A stretch of 64,000 nucleotides of DNA from Methylobacterium pseudosasicola (GCF_900114535.1 NZ_FOTK01000007.1:62001-126000), one strand, 5' to 3'; shown: positions 54,469 through 63,403, numbered from the stretch's first letter. Notes: generated by a model from the sequence alone, not told the origin. Made by a program: numbers and translations.

Positions 54469-54696
54469 TCACCGGCACGAGACCACGGTGCGGACGATCC
54501 AGCCTTCCTGCGGCAGCCAGAACTTGCGGCGGGCGCGGCCGCAATCGCGGTCGGGTTGAGTGCCGGAGGTCCAGGTTCCGGCGGGCTCGGCGACCTTGGG
54601 TGGCTCCGCGGTGGCGGCCCGGCGCGCCTCCGCGGGCGGGCCGAGCACCAGGGCCACGGCCAGGATAGCGGCGCCCCGTAAAACGCTTGCGCGCAC
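54469..54696 (-). CDS. Small secreted protein, 75 residues
   Basis: The frame begins with GTG at 54696, with GAGAGG eight bases upstream. It encodes a signal peptide (ASVLRGAAILAVALVLGPPAEA) and about 50 mature residues with two Cys, in RDCGRARR and VVSCR, which may pair in the periplasm. The composition of the mature part (WTSGTQPDRDC, WLPQEGWIVRTV) suggests a small folded domain. I recognise no family. It stands alone, divergent from the L,D-transpeptidase gene 342 bases away. Confidence 0.7.
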   Translation of the reverse strand: MRASVLRGAAILAVALVLGPPAEARRAATAEPPKVAEPAGTWTSGTQPDRDCGRARRKFWLPQEGWIVRTVVSCR

Positions 54697-55038
54697 GGCC
54701 AAAACCTCTCGCCCGGCGGAGATGCCGGTCGGCGCCATCAACCCTGCGTTGAGGACTGGCGCAAGGCCATTTCGGCCGGGAACCGGGGGCCGTCCCGCAC
54801 GATCGCGCGGTAGGGTGAACGGGCGGCCCGTCTGTTGAGGCACGAAGGCAACACAGGCGAAGAGAAGTACCGCTCGCATCATCAGACTTCGTCCGTAGGG
54901 GACTCGCGCAACTTGGCGATACCACGCGATCTTTGCTAAGGCCTGGGATGAGCTTGGCCCTGTATTCGTGCCGGCCTGCTCGATCGCGCGCCGCCGCACG
55001 CTTTCGGTGACGCCGCGCCATCCAGGGAAAACCGAACC
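54697..55038. promoter_or_regulatory. Divergent promoter region, no gene seen
   Basis: The 342-base gap lies between divergent genes and should hold both promoters. It has ordinary GC content, with no AT-rich patch and no strong palindrome. A short frame near 54720-54840 reads as proline- and arginine-rich and is not convincing. Confidence 0.4.
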
Positions 55039-56001
55039 ATGTCCGCCCCGATCCGCCGCCTGTTCCTGGCCGGCTTCACCGTCCTCGCACTCGCCTCGAC
55101 CGCCCACGCCCAGGGCCGCGGCCCAGTGGCCGAGTCCGGCATCGACGGGTTGGGCGACGACGGCCAGCTCTATCAGGACCAGAATGGCGCGCTCTACGTG
55201 CGCCGGGGCGGCCGCTACCTGCCCTATACCGGCCGGGCCCCGGTGGTCCGCGCTGCACCGCCGGCAGCCCAAGCGCCGCAGGCTGTCCCGGTGCCGCAGG
55301 CCGCTCCGGTCTACGCGCCGGAGGACGAGGACTTTGCGACGCCGCCGCGGCGGGCAGCCGGGGCGCCCCCGGCCGAGGGCCTCTCGCCGATTGAGGCCGC
55401 CAAGGCGAAGGCCGTGCTCCGCACCCCCGATGACGGGCCGATCGATTACGCCAAGGCCTACGGTCCGATCCAGGACGACGTGTTCCCGGTCCAGGCCTTC
55501 AACTACAAGAAGATGAACCCGGCCTTCCTCCGGCAGGAGATCGCCTATAACGGCCCCTACGAGCCGGGGACGATCATCGTCGACCCGCGCGCGCACCAGC
55601 TCACACTGGTCGAGACCGGCGGGCGCGCCCGGCGCTACGGCGTCGGTGTCGGCAAGCAGGGCTTTTCGTGGTCCGGGACCGCGACGGTCAATTCCAAGCA
55701 GGCCTGGCCGGATTGGTACCCGCCCAAGGAGATGATCGCCCGCAGCCCGAAACTCGCCAGTGAGGTCGACAAGCTTCAGAGTGGCCTCGGAGTCGAAGGC
55801 GGCCTGCGCAACCCGCTGGGCGCCCGCGCCATGTATCTCTGGCAGGGCAACAAGGACACGCTGTTCCGCATCCACGGCACCCTCGAGCCATTCTCCATCG
55901 GCAAGAGCGTGTCCTCGGGCTGCATCCGGATGATCAACCAGGACGCGATCGACCTGTTCAGCCGGGTCAATGTCGGCTCGAAGGTCGTCGTCCTGAACTG
56001 A
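55039..56001 (+). CDS. L,D-transpeptidase (YkuD/ErfK domain)
   Basis: The 320-residue protein has a signal peptide (residues 1-24, ending AHA), a Pro/Ala-rich linker up to about 110, and a C-terminal YkuD domain. The active site is visible as His279 in RIHGTLEP and Cys295 in SSGCIRM, and PGTIIVDPRAHQLTLVE opens the domain. It cross-links peptidoglycan through L,D bonds or attaches proteins to it, in the periplasm. No antibiotic or division genes are near. It is divergent from the small secreted protein. Confidence 0.92.
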   Translation: MSAPIRRLFLAGFTVLALASTAHAQGRGPVAESGIDGLGDDGQLYQDQNGALYVRRGGRYLPYTGRAPVVRAAPPAAQAPQAVPVPQAAPVYAPEDEDFATPPRRAAGAPPAEGLSPIEAAKAKAVLRTPDDGPIDYAKAYGPIQDDVFPVQAFNYKKMNPAFLRQEIAYNGPYEPGTIIVDPRAHQLTLVETGGRARRYGVGVGKQGFSWSGTATVNSKQAWPDWYPPKEMIARSPKLASEVDKLQSGLGVEGGLRNPLGARAMYLWQGNKDTLFRIHGTLEPFSIGKSVSSGCIRMINQDAIDLFSRVNVGSKVVVLN

Positions 56002-56024
56002 TTTTTTGGGATTGGGGAGCGCCG

Positions 56025-57008
56025 TCAGGCTACGCCGCGGCGGTGCTCACCGAGAATCCGCCGGACGGTGCCGGCTTCCGAGCGGTAGACCACCGTCTCG
56101 GTCTGGATCCGGTCGGGCCGGAACCGGACGCCGCGCAAGAGCGCGCCGTCTGTGACGCCGGTGGCGGCCACGATCACGTCGCCGCTGGCGAGATCGACCA
56201 GATCGTATTTCCGGTTGAGATCGTCGATGCCCATCTCGGCGGCCCGGCGGCGACGCTCCGGCGTGTCGAGGATCAGCCGCCCCTGCATCTGGCCGCCGAT
56301 GCACCGCATGGCGGCCGCCGCCAGCACGCCCTCGGGGGCGGCGCCGGTGCCGAGATAGATGTCGATGCCGGTCTCGGCCGGGCTCGCCGTGAAGATGATG
56401 CCGGCGATGTCGCCGTCCGAGATCAGCCGCACCGCGGCGCCAGCAGCGCGGACTTCGGCGACCAGGGCAGCGTGGCGCGGCCGGTCTAGGATCAGCGCGG
56501 TGATCTGGTCGGGCTCGACGCCCTTGGCCCGGGCGAGCGCGGCGATGTTGTCGGCGGGGCTGGCATCGAGATCGACGATGCCCGGCTTGTAGCCCGGACC
56601 GATCGCGATCTTCTGCATGTAGACATCGGGAGCGGCCAGCAGCGAGCCGCGCTCGGCCATGGCCATCACCGCGATGGCACCGGGCATATCCTTGGCGCAG
56701 AGGGTCGTCCCCTCCAGCGGATCGACCGCGATGTCGACCTCCGGCCCCTCGCCGCTCCCGAGCTGCTCGCCGATGAACAGCATCGGCGCCTCGTCGCGCT
56801 CGCCCTCGCCGATCACCACGGTGCCGCGGATCGGCAGGCCGTTGAGCTCGTCGCGCATCGCATCGACTGCCGCCTGGTCGGCGGCCTTCTCGTCGCCCTT
56901 GCCGCGCAGCCGCGCCGCCGCGATGGCGGCCCGCTCCGTGACGCGGGCGAGTTCGAGGGCGAGCGTGCGCGGGACGCCACGCGGTTCGGACTTGGGGGGC
57001 ACGGCCAT
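56025..57008 (-). CDS. glpX: Class II fructose-1,6-bisphosphatase
   Basis: The 327-residue protein is GlpX. The metal-binding motifs are VIGEGERDEAPML (residues 82-94) and the VDPLEGTT stretch; a final block reads MRCIGGQMQGRL. It hydrolyses fructose 1,6-bisphosphate to fructose 6-phosphate, or sedoheptulose bisphosphate in Calvin-type metabolism. The gene is leftward, 144 bases after hom, so they may share a transcript. The neighbourhood offers no further regulatory clue. Confidence 0.93.
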   Translation of the reverse strand: MAVPPKSEPRGVPRTLALELARVTERAAIAAARLRGKGDEKAADQAAVDAMRDELNGLPIRGTVVIGEGERDEAPMLFIGEQLGSGEGPEVDIAVDPLEGTTLCAKDMPGAIAVMAMAERGSLLAAPDVYMQKIAIGPGYKPGIVDLDASPADNIAALARAKGVEPDQITALILDRPRHAALVAEVRAAGAAVRLISDGDIAGIIFTASPAETGIDIYLGTGAAPEGVLAAAAMRCIGGQMQGRLILDTPERRRRAAEMGIDDLNRKYDLVDLASGDVIVAATGVTDGALLRGVRFRPDRIQTETVVYRSEAGTVRRILGEHRRGVA

Positions 57009-57152
57009 CGCTTCCTGCCTGTGTCCGGGCCCGATCTTGAGGTCGGATCCCGGCTTGATCGTCGTCGACCGACACTGGTCAGCCTACGCTCGGCACACCG
57101 TTATCACTTATCTTGCATCAAGATTTAGGCACTGTGCCCAAACAATGCACTC

Positions 57153-58469
57153 TTATTCCCGTTCGATGCGAATCACCTGCGGCGGCTCGGCCAGCAATCC
57201 GTCGGCCCCGATCGCGTCGAGGGCGGCGCGGATGTTGCCCTCGGTGGCCGCGTAGGTGATCAGAACCAGCGGCACCGGCCGGCCGGACCGCCCGCGCGGA
57301 TCGGTGTCGGCGCCCTCGGTCCGGCGCTGCAGGATGCTCTCCAGGGAGATCTCCCGCTCGGCCATCCGCTGGGCGACGCCCGCGGCGACGCCGGGGCGGT
57401 CGTGCACGGTGAGGCGGATGTAGTAGCCGCCCTCGTGGCGCTGCATCGCGACCCGCTCGCTGGCGCGCATCGCGGCAGCCGGCACGCCGAAGGTCGGGCG
57501 CACGATGCCGCGGGCGACGTCGGCGATGTCGGCCACCACCGCGGAGGCGGTGGCCTCGCCGCCGGCGCCGGGGCCGATCAGGGTCAGCTCGCCGACCGCG
57601 TCCGCGTCGATCGTGACCGCGTTGGTCACGCCCATCACCTGGGCGATGGCAGAGGATTTCGTCACCATCGTCGGGTGGACGCGCTGCTCGATCCCGGCCT
57701 CCGAGGCCTGGGCGACGCCGAGCAGCTTGATCCGGTAGCCGAGCTCGTCGGCCATGCGCAGGTCGAGGGGTTGCACCCGGGAGATGCCCTCTACCGACAC
57801 GCCGTCGGCATCGATGGCAGTGCCGTAGGCGAGGCTCGTGAGGATCGCGAGCTTGTGGGCGGTGTCGAAACCTTCGACGTCGAAGGTCGGATCCGCCTCG
57901 GCATAGCCCAGGGCCTGCGCGTCCTTGAGGCAGGCCTCGAAGGTCAGGCCCTCGCGCTCCATGCGGCTGAGGATGTAATTGCAGGTGCCGTTGAGGATCC
58001 CGTAGACGCGGGCGACCGCGTTCCCGGGCAGGCCCTCGCGCAGGGTCTTGATCACCGGGATGCCGCCGGCCACCGCAGCCTCGTAGGCGAGCGCGACGCC
58101 GTGGGCCTCGGCGAGGGCGGCGAGAGCCGCGCCGTGCCGGGCGAGCAGGGCCTTGTTGGCGGTCACCACCGTCTTGCCGGCCTGGAGCGCAGCCTCGACC
58201 ACGGCCTTGGCCGGCCCCTCGGCGCCGCCGATCAACTCGACCACGCAATCGACCTCACCCGAGCGCGCCAGAGCCACCGGATCGTCGAACCAGGTCACGC
58301 CCGCGAGATCGAGCCCGCGGTCGCGGCTCCGGTCGCGGGACGACACGGCAGCGACGCGAATGTCGAGACCCGAGGCGGTCAGAGTGTCACGGCGGCGGGC
58401 GATCATCCGGACGACGGACGCGCCGACGGTGCCGAGCCCGGCGACGCCGATGCGGTAGCTCACTGTCAT
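57153..58469 (-). CDS. hom: Homoserine dehydrogenase
   Basis: The 438-residue protein has an N-terminal NAD(P) domain (YRIGVAGLGTVGASVVRMI, residues 4-22), VVELIGGAEGPAKAVVEAALQAGKTVVTANKALLA, and the catalytic-domain signatures RVYGILNGTCNYIL and DPTFDVEGFDTAHKLAIL. A C-terminal ACT domain begins near residue 350 (YYIRLTVHDRPGVAAGVAQ) and probably gives threonine feedback inhibition. It makes homoserine for Thr and Met. The ATG at 58469 begins just before the Rossmann strand. It is followed by glpX on the same strand. Confidence 0.94.
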   Translation of the reverse strand: MTVSYRIGVAGLGTVGASVVRMIARRRDTLTASGLDIRVAAVSSRDRSRDRGLDLAGVTWFDDPVALARSGEVDCVVELIGGAEGPAKAVVEAALQAGKTVVTANKALLARHGAALAALAEAHGVALAYEAAVAGGIPVIKTLREGLPGNAVARVYGILNGTCNYILSRMEREGLTFEACLKDAQALGYAEADPTFDVEGFDTAHKLAILTSLAYGTAIDADGVSVEGISRVQPLDLRMADELGYRIKLLGVAQASEAGIEQRVHPTMVTKSSAIAQVMGVTNAVTIDADAVGELTLIGPGAGGEATASAVVADIADVARGIVRPTFGVPAAAMRASERVAMQRHEGGYYIRLTVHDRPGVAAGVAQRMAEREISLESILQRRTEGADTDPRGRSGRPVPLVLITYAATEGNIRAALDAIGADGLLAEPPQVIRIERE

Positions 58470-58585
58470 GATTCCTTCCGTGCCGGGCGCCCGCATGAGG
58501 CCGGGCCCCCGATGCGGCGCATCTGTGCAAGAATTCCGGGCCGCCCGCAAGAAAACCACGGGCCTTTAGAAAACCGCTTGCCGGC

Positions 58586-59272
58586 TCATCCGACGGCGGC
58601 CCGGTGCCGGACGGCCGTGGCGACCAGGGCGTAGAGCACGACGGCGTTGAGGACGTGCCACAGCGCGTGCGTACCCATCGGCAGCGCCGCGCAAACGCTG
58701 CGGTCCAGGGTGCGGGCGGTGAGCGAGACGAGGAACAGCACGCCGATTTCCGTGAGCCGCCGGCCGGTGCCGACGAAGCGCGTCTCCGGGCGGTCGAGCG
58801 CCGCCACGGTGAATAGGGCGAGCGCCGCCGGCAGGTAATCGATCGAGCCGTCCGTGAGGGCGGAGATGTCGGACTTGGTCAGCCCGTCGAGGGTCGGGAC
58901 CAGGGTGAAGCTGAACAGCACGAAGCCGGCGGTGGCCGCCTCCACCCGCAGGCGCGGCAGCTGCAGGAACCGGTGCAGCGCCAAGGCCAGGTAAGCGACG
59001 ATGAACAGCGTGATCGGGATCACGTCGGCATACATCGCCCAGGTCACCGCCAAGGTGTGGAACAGGAACGAGCCGACGCCCACCACGGCGATCAGCCCGG
59101 CCAATCCGAGGCAGGCGCGATCCGGCGGATCCGCGGTCCGGGCCCGGCGCGCGGCGGCCGCGGCCGCCAGCAGGAACGCGACGTTCGACGCCGCGTTGAG
59201 CGGCTCGGCCCAGAAATCCGGACCGGTCCGCTCGCAATAGGCCATGACCGGCTCGAACCACCCCATCGTCAT
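58586..59272 (-). CDS. Ceramidase-family (PF05875-like) membrane protein
   Basis: The 228-residue protein has about seven hydrophobic segments and the pattern of the alkaline ceramidase/PAQR superfamily: FWAEPLNAASNVAFLLAAAAAA, GSFLFHTLAVTWAMYADVIPI (His and Asp) and GTHALWHVLNAVVLYALV (two His). These His and Asp residues would bind zinc. The alkaline ceramidases of eukaryotes share the motifs; bacterial homologues have no established substrate. Starts at 59266, 59272 and 59284 are all possible; 59272 is a compromise, since GGGGAGG lies just upstream of all three. It lies upstream of hom and is divergent from the exonuclease gene. Confidence 0.75.
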   Translation of the reverse strand: MTMGWFEPVMAYCERTGPDFWAEPLNAASNVAFLLAAAAAARRARTADPPDRACLGLAGLIAVVGVGSFLFHTLAVTWAMYADVIPITLFIVAYLALALHRFLQLPRLRVEAATAGFVLFSFTLVPTLDGLTKSDISALTDGSIDYLPAALALFTVAALDRPETRFVGTGRRLTEIGVLFLVSLTARTLDRSVCAALPMGTHALWHVLNAVVLYALVATAVRHRAAVG

Positions 59273-59368
59273 CCCGGCGCCCATACCTCCCCAATCTTGC
59301 GTGATCGTGGCCTTGTCAGCGCGCCGCGAAGCGCGGATGACGGCCCAGTGACGACCGGAAGCGAGGCG

Positions 59369-60163
59369 ATGCGGATCACGACCTGGAACGTCAACTCGAT
59401 CAAGCAGCGGCTGCCGCATCTGCTGGGGTTTCTCGACGAGGCAAAGCCCGATGTGGTCTGCCTGCAGGAGCTGAAGTGCCAGGACAACGCGTTCCCCCGC
59501 GCCGAGGTCGAGGGCGCCGGCTACGCGGTCGAGACCCTGGGCCAGAAGGCCTATAACGGCGTGGCCCTGCTGGTCCGGGCGCCGCTCGAGATGAGCGAGA
59601 TCCGGCGCGGCCTGCCGGGGGACAAATCCGACGAGCAGTCCCGCTACATCGAGGCGCTGATCTCGGGCGCCGACACCAAGCCGGTGCGGGTGGCCTCGAT
59701 CTACCTGCCGAACGGCAACCCGGTCGACAGCCCGAAATACCCCTACAAGCTCGCCTTCATGGAACGCCTGCGGCTCCACGCCCGCGCCCTCATGGCGGAC
59801 GAGAACGCCGTGGTGCTGGCGGGCGACTACAACGTCATCCCCGAACCCGCCGACGCGGCCGATCCGGAGGCCTGGCGCTCCGACGCGCTGTTCCTGCTCA
59901 GCACGCGAGCGGCGTTCCGCGCCCTCCTGGCCGAAGGCTATACCGACGGCCTGCGGGCCTGCGACCCGCGCGACGGCCTCTACACCTTCTGGGACTATCA
60001 GGCCGGCTGCTGGCAGCGGAATGCCGGCATCCGGATCGACCATCTCCTGCTCTCGCCCCAGGCCGCCGACCGCCTGGTCTCGGCCGCCGTGCAGAAGCAC
60101 CTGCGCGGCCTGGACAAGCCGTCCGACCACGTGCCGGTGACGGTGGAGCTGACGGCGGGATAG
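59369..60163 (+). CDS. xth: Exodeoxyribonuclease III-family AP endonuclease
   Basis: The 264-residue protein is an ExoIII-type endonuclease/exonuclease/phosphatase enzyme: RITTWNVNSIKQRLPHLLGFL at residues 2-22, LQELKCQD with the metal-binding Glu, VLAGDYNVIP with the Asp-Asn pair, and RIDHLLLS...KPSDHVPVTVEL with the catalytic Asp-His. It cleaves at abasic sites and removes 3' blocks in DNA repair. The ATG at 59369 has GAGGC just upstream. It is divergent from the ceramidase-like gene and alone. Confidence 0.92.
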   Translation: MRITTWNVNSIKQRLPHLLGFLDEAKPDVVCLQELKCQDNAFPRAEVEGAGYAVETLGQKAYNGVALLVRAPLEMSEIRRGLPGDKSDEQSRYIEALISGADTKPVRVASIYLPNGNPVDSPKYPYKLAFMERLRLHARALMADENAVVLAGDYNVIPEPADAADPEAWRSDALFLLSTRAAFRALLAEGYTDGLRACDPRDGLYTFWDYQAGCWQRNAGIRIDHLLLSPQAADRLVSAAVQKHLRGLDKPSDHVPVTVELTAG

Positions 60164-60298
60164 TGGGTGCCGCCGGGCGTGAATTTCGGCGCCCCGTGCA
60201 GGGCCTTCGTGTTCACCATGGGGCGGTCGGTGTCCGCACCGGTCGTTTTAACTGCGGATCCGCCCCCCCCCGCAGCGTCGCAACGGGACTGACCAACC

Positions 60299-60802
60299 AT
60301 GCCGGCCCGCCCTCTCGTCTTGTTTCCTGATCCCCGGCTCTCGCTTCCGGCAGCCCCGACCGATGCGTTCGGGTCCGGCCTGAAAGCCCTCGCCAACGAT
60401 GTGCGGGACACCCTGCTGGCTGCGAGCGCCATCGGCCTGACGGCCCCGCATATTGGCGTGCCGGAGCGGATCATGGTGATCCGGCTATCGCCGGATGAGG
60501 ATCTGCGCGTCTACATGAACCCAAAGATCCTCTGGGCGTCCCCCGAGACATCAACCCATGACGAGGGCAGCGTCAGCATGCCGGGGGTGCGGGAGCGGAT
60601 CACTCGGCCCACCCGCATCCGGTTCGGCTTCCGCGATCTCGACGGAGCAGCCCACGAGGAGGAGGTGGACGGCTTCGAGGCCGCGGTGGTCCAGCATGAG
60701 ATCGATCAGCTCGATGGCATTTTCTGGATCGATCGCCTGTCGCGATTGAAGCGGGATCGTCTGCTCAAGCGCTTCGGAAAGCTGAAATCGGCCTCGTCCT
60801 AG
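60299..60802 (+). CDS. Peptide deformylase-like protein lacking two metal ligands
   Basis: The 167-residue protein has the length and fold pattern of peptide deformylase (VLFPDPRLSLPAAP, then YMNPKILWASPE). The three catalytic motifs are altered. GxGLAAxQ reads AIGLTAPH (44-51). EGCLS reads EGSVS (89-93), so the metal-binding Cys is Ser91. HExxH reads HEIDQ (133-137), so the second His is Gln137. Only His133 and Glu134 survive. Metal binding and normal deformylation are therefore unlikely. It may be a ribosome-binding or regulatory pseudo-enzyme. The gene stands alone between exonuclease III and the GSTs. The frame is intact, with high third-position GC, so it is not an obvious pseudogene. 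Confidence 0.8.
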   Translation: MPARPLVLFPDPRLSLPAAPTDAFGSGLKALANDVRDTLLAASAIGLTAPHIGVPERIMVIRLSPDEDLRVYMNPKILWASPETSTHDEGSVSMPGVRERITRPTRIRFGFRDLDGAAHEEEVDGFEAAVVQHEIDQLDGIFWIDRLSRLKRDRLLKRFGKLKSASS

Positions 60803-60948
60803 TAAGCGATTGCCAAGATGCGCGCCGCCGAAGTCAATCTCGGTGCCGCGCAAGCAATCATGAGCGATCAATGGCTTAGGCACGCCTCCGATTGCAACGC
60901 GATCGGCAACGAGTCTAGGAAACCGCCGAGCGTTCGGGGGAATCGATC

Positions 60949-61572
60949 ATGATCGTCTACGGCACCAGCATCTCGCCCTTCGTGCGGAAAGTCCTCGTGG
61001 CTTTGGCGGAGAAAGGCATCCGGTACGAGCATCGGCCAGTGGCCCCGCAGGCTGAGGATGCCGATTTCCGGGCTGCGAGCCCCGTGGGCAAGGTTCCGGC
61101 GATCGACGATAACGGCTTCCGGCTGGCCGATTCCAGCGCGATCCTCGACTACCTCGAGCGCCTGTATCCGCAGCCCGCGCTGATCCCAGCCGATCCCAAG
61201 CATGCCGCCCGGGCGCGCTGGTTCGACAAGTTCGCCGAGGTCGAGTTCGATCGGCAGCTCTCGGTCGTGTTTACGGAACGCTTCCTGAAGCCGCGGCTGC
61301 TCAAGGTGCCGGGCGACGAGGCGCTGGCGCAGCAGGCCCTCGACCAGAACCTGCCGCCGCTGTTCGATTATCTCGAAACGCAGATCACCGGTCCGTTCCT
61401 CGTTGGGGATGCCTTCGGGATCGCCGACATCGCGGTGGCGTCGCCGTTCCACAATCTTCGGCTCGCCCATGTCCAGGTCGATGCCGGGCGCTGGCCCAAG
61501 CTCGCCGGCTGGGCGGCCTTGACCCTCGACCGGCCGTCCTTCGTCACGGCGATCGCCGCCCCGGCCTGGTGA
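60949..61572 (+). CDS. Glutathione S-transferase family protein (first of a tandem pair)
   Basis: The 207-residue protein has the N-terminal thioredoxin-like domain (MIVYGTSISPFVRKVLVALAEKGI, with the active Ser near residue 9). ASPVGKVPAID and the glutathione-binding ADSSAILDYLE follow. The C-terminal helical domain contains GPFLVGDAFGIADIAVA with the conserved Asp. It should bind glutathione and conjugate or reduce an unidentified substrate. It is very similar to the next gene, suggesting a local duplication. Confidence 0.9.
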   Translation: MIVYGTSISPFVRKVLVALAEKGIRYEHRPVAPQAEDADFRAASPVGKVPAIDDNGFRLADSSAILDYLERLYPQPALIPADPKHAARARWFDKFAEVEFDRQLSVVFTERFLKPRLLKVPGDEALAQQALDQNLPPLFDYLETQITGPFLVGDAFGIADIAVASPFHNLRLAHVQVDAGRWPKLAGWAALTLDRPSFVTAIAAPAW

Positions 61573-61760
61573 GCCTGCGCGGCTGCGTCACGGGCCGGTG
61601 TGCGCGCCCCGGTCCCGGATGCGGCATCCGGGAGCGGGCGTCGGGTTGTCCTTGAGCCTCATTCCGAAAGCCGGCCGCCACCTTTCTGAAAGATGCCCTA
61701 TCTCCATCGTCATGGACCGGCGGATCGACAGATCGCGGTCCCTTCCCCGATGGAGTTGTA

Positions 61761-62384
61761 ATGATCGTCTACGGTACCGGTTACTCGCCCTACGTCCGCA
61801 AGGTCCTGGTCTCGCTCGGCGAGAAGAACGTGCCCTACGAGCACAGGCCGGTGATGTTCCACGCACCCGACCAGGATTTCCAGGCGGCGAGCCCGCTCGG
61901 AAAGATCCCGGCCATTGAGGATGGGGGGTTCAAGCTGGCGGATTCCTCCGCGATCCTCTGGTACCTGGAGCGCAAGCATCCGACCCCGGCCCTGGTCCCG
62001 TCAGACCCGGAGGCGCTCGGTCGCGCGGTCTGGTTCGACAAGTTCGGCGACACCGAGCTGTTCGCCAAGCTCGTCGTGCCGTTCGTCGAGCGGATCCTGA
62101 AGCCCAACATGATGAGCCAGCCCACCGACGAGGCCGCGGTCGCCAAGGCTCTCGACAAGGATTTGCCGCCGCTGTTCGACTATCTGGAGCGGCAGATCTC
62201 GGGCCCGTATCTCGTCGGCGACGCATTCGGCATTGCCGACATCTCGATCGCCACGGGTTTCTACAACTTCCACCTGGCCGACGCGCAGGTTGATGCCGGC
62301 CGCTGGCCGAAGCTCGCGGCCTACGTCGCCGAGACTTTGGCGCGGCCGTCGTTCAAGGCCGCCCAGGACGCCAAGAAGGGCTGA
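61761..62384 (+). CDS. Glutathione S-transferase family protein (second of a tandem pair)
   Basis: The 207-residue protein has the same length and layout as its upstream neighbour: MIVYGTGYSPYVRKVLVSLGEKNV, ASPLGKIPAIE, ADSSAILWYLE and GPYLVGDAFGIADISIA. By eye well over half of the residues agree. The gap is 188 bases and has its own likely promoter, so the two need not be co-transcribed. Divergence in the substrate pocket (DYLE to WYLE and changes in the helical domain) suggests different substrates. A near-perfect inverted repeat follows it. Confidence 0.9.
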   Translation: MIVYGTGYSPYVRKVLVSLGEKNVPYEHRPVMFHAPDQDFQAASPLGKIPAIEDGGFKLADSSAILWYLERKHPTPALVPSDPEALGRAVWFDKFGDTELFAKLVVPFVERILKPNMMSQPTDEAAVAKALDKDLPPLFDYLERQISGPYLVGDAFGIADISIATGFYNFHLADAQVDAGRWPKLAAYVAETLARPSFKAAQDAKKG

Positions 62385-62401
62385 GTCCAGCCGGCGGCGT
62401 C

Positions 62402-62440
62402 AGACCATGCCACTGTTTCCGGGAAACAGTGGCATGGTCT
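62402..62440 (+). terminator. Perfect 19-base-pair inverted repeat, likely terminator
   Basis: AGACCATGCCACTGTTTCC (62402-62420) is followed, after a single base, by its exact reverse complement (62422-62440). It lies 18 bases after the GST stop and is followed by a T-containing stretch on the plus strand. The length and perfection are unusual. It may act as a terminator for the GST gene. Confidence 0.65.
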
Positions 62441-62454
62441 CTATCTTTATGATC

Positions 62455-62499
62455 GCATGATGATTTCGGAAAACCGGGATCCCCTTTTCCGCATCATGC
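62455..62499. repeat. Palindromic repeat GCATGATG...GGAAAA...TTTTCC...CATCATGC
   Basis: Outer arms GCATGATG (62455-62462) and CATCATGC (62492-62499) and inner arms GGAAAA (62468-62473) and TTTTCC (62485-62490) pair. Similar ATCATGC...GGAAAA...TTTTCC elements recur between genes in many Rhizobiales. It lies immediately beyond the stop of the leftward Sel1 gene. Confidence 0.65.
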
Positions 62500-62500
62500 T

Positions 62501-63403
62501 TCAGTGCCGCCGCCGGATTGACCCGACGGTCTGGAGCTGGCTCTGGGCCTCAGCCCGGTCGTCCTCGTTCGCTGCCGCCCAGTTCTTCTGGTAGAGCGAC
62601 ACGATCCAGTCGTCCTTGCGGCCCTCCGCACCCTCGCGGGCGAGCGAGAGCCACATCAGGCCCTTCACGCGCTGGATCGGCACGCCGCCCAAGCCATTGA
62701 CCAGCATGTCGCCGAGCAGAGCTTGTGCCGGGTGGTGGCCCTTTTCGGCCGCCAGATTGAACCAGCGCGCCGCCTGCCGGGGATCGGCCTCGACGCCGGT
62801 GCCGTCGAGGTAGAGCCGGGCGAGGTTGTACTGCGCGTTCGGCTCGCCGTAATACGACGCCGCGTAGTTGAACATGTCGTAGGCGCGCTCAGGGTTCGGG
62901 CGCACATAGGTGCCCTTGATCCCCTCCAGGAAGTAGGTGCCGAGCGCCGTGAACGCGCTGCCGGTCACCGCCGAGTTCTGCGGGTCCGGGCCATCGTCGG
63001 TGCTGGCATCGGCGATCCGGGAGAAGAACTCGAACGCCTTGAGGTCGTCATGGGGCACGCCGTCGCCCTCGGCATACATCCGGCCGAGCTTCCACAGGGC
63101 CAACGCATGGCCCTGGCCGGCGGCGTATTCGAGGGCGCGGGCCGCGCCCTGCTTGTCGCCGGCATTGTACTCGCGCACGCCGGCGCGCAGCGCGTCCTTG
63201 GCCGAGCGGTAGCTCTTATCCGCCACCGGCACCTGCACGGGCGTGCGGACGCTGGCGTCGAGGGCCCACGGCGCCTCTACCGGGAGGGCGAGCAGGACAA
63301 GGACACCGGCCGCGGCTGCGATCTTGCCGAGGAAGCGGGACCGACCGGGATCGGCCCCGGCCGGCGCCCTGCGCCGGCTGAGGTCAGTCCTAGACGTCCG
63401 CAT
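62501..63403 (-). CDS. Sel1-repeat periplasmic protein, ExoR-like
   Basis: The 300-residue protein has a basic N terminus and a hydrophobic signal/anchor (about residues 27-46). A run of Sel1-type repeats follows, each with an ALG.MY..G.GV pattern: [52 protein letters not shown] and [28 protein letters not shown]. The architecture and the [25 protein letters not shown] block resemble ExoR, the periplasmic repressor of the ExoS-ChvI two-component system. ExoR function is likely but unproven. The start at 63403 overlaps ilvD by 14 bases, so both could be on one transcript. Confidence 0.82.
   Translation of the reverse strand: MRTSRTDLSRRRAPAGADPGRSRFLGKIAAAAGVLVLLALPVEAPWALDASVRTPVQVPVADKSYRSAKDALRAGVREYNAGDKQGAARALEYAAGQGHALALWKLGRMYAEGDGVPHDDLKAFEFFSRIADASTDDGPDPQNSAVTGSAFTALGTYFLEGIKGTYVRPNPERAYDMFNYAASYYGEPNAQYNLARLYLDGTGVEADPRQAARWFNLAAEKGHHPAQALLGDMLVNGLGGVPIQRVKGLMWLSLAREGAEGRKDDWIVSLYQKNWAAANEDDRAEAQSQLQTVGSIRRRH

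Noticed and set aside
60261..60271. Run of C residues upstream of the deformylase-like gene
   Set aside because: A homopolymer of about nine C lies outside the coding frame; phase variation of expression is possible but nothing else supports it.
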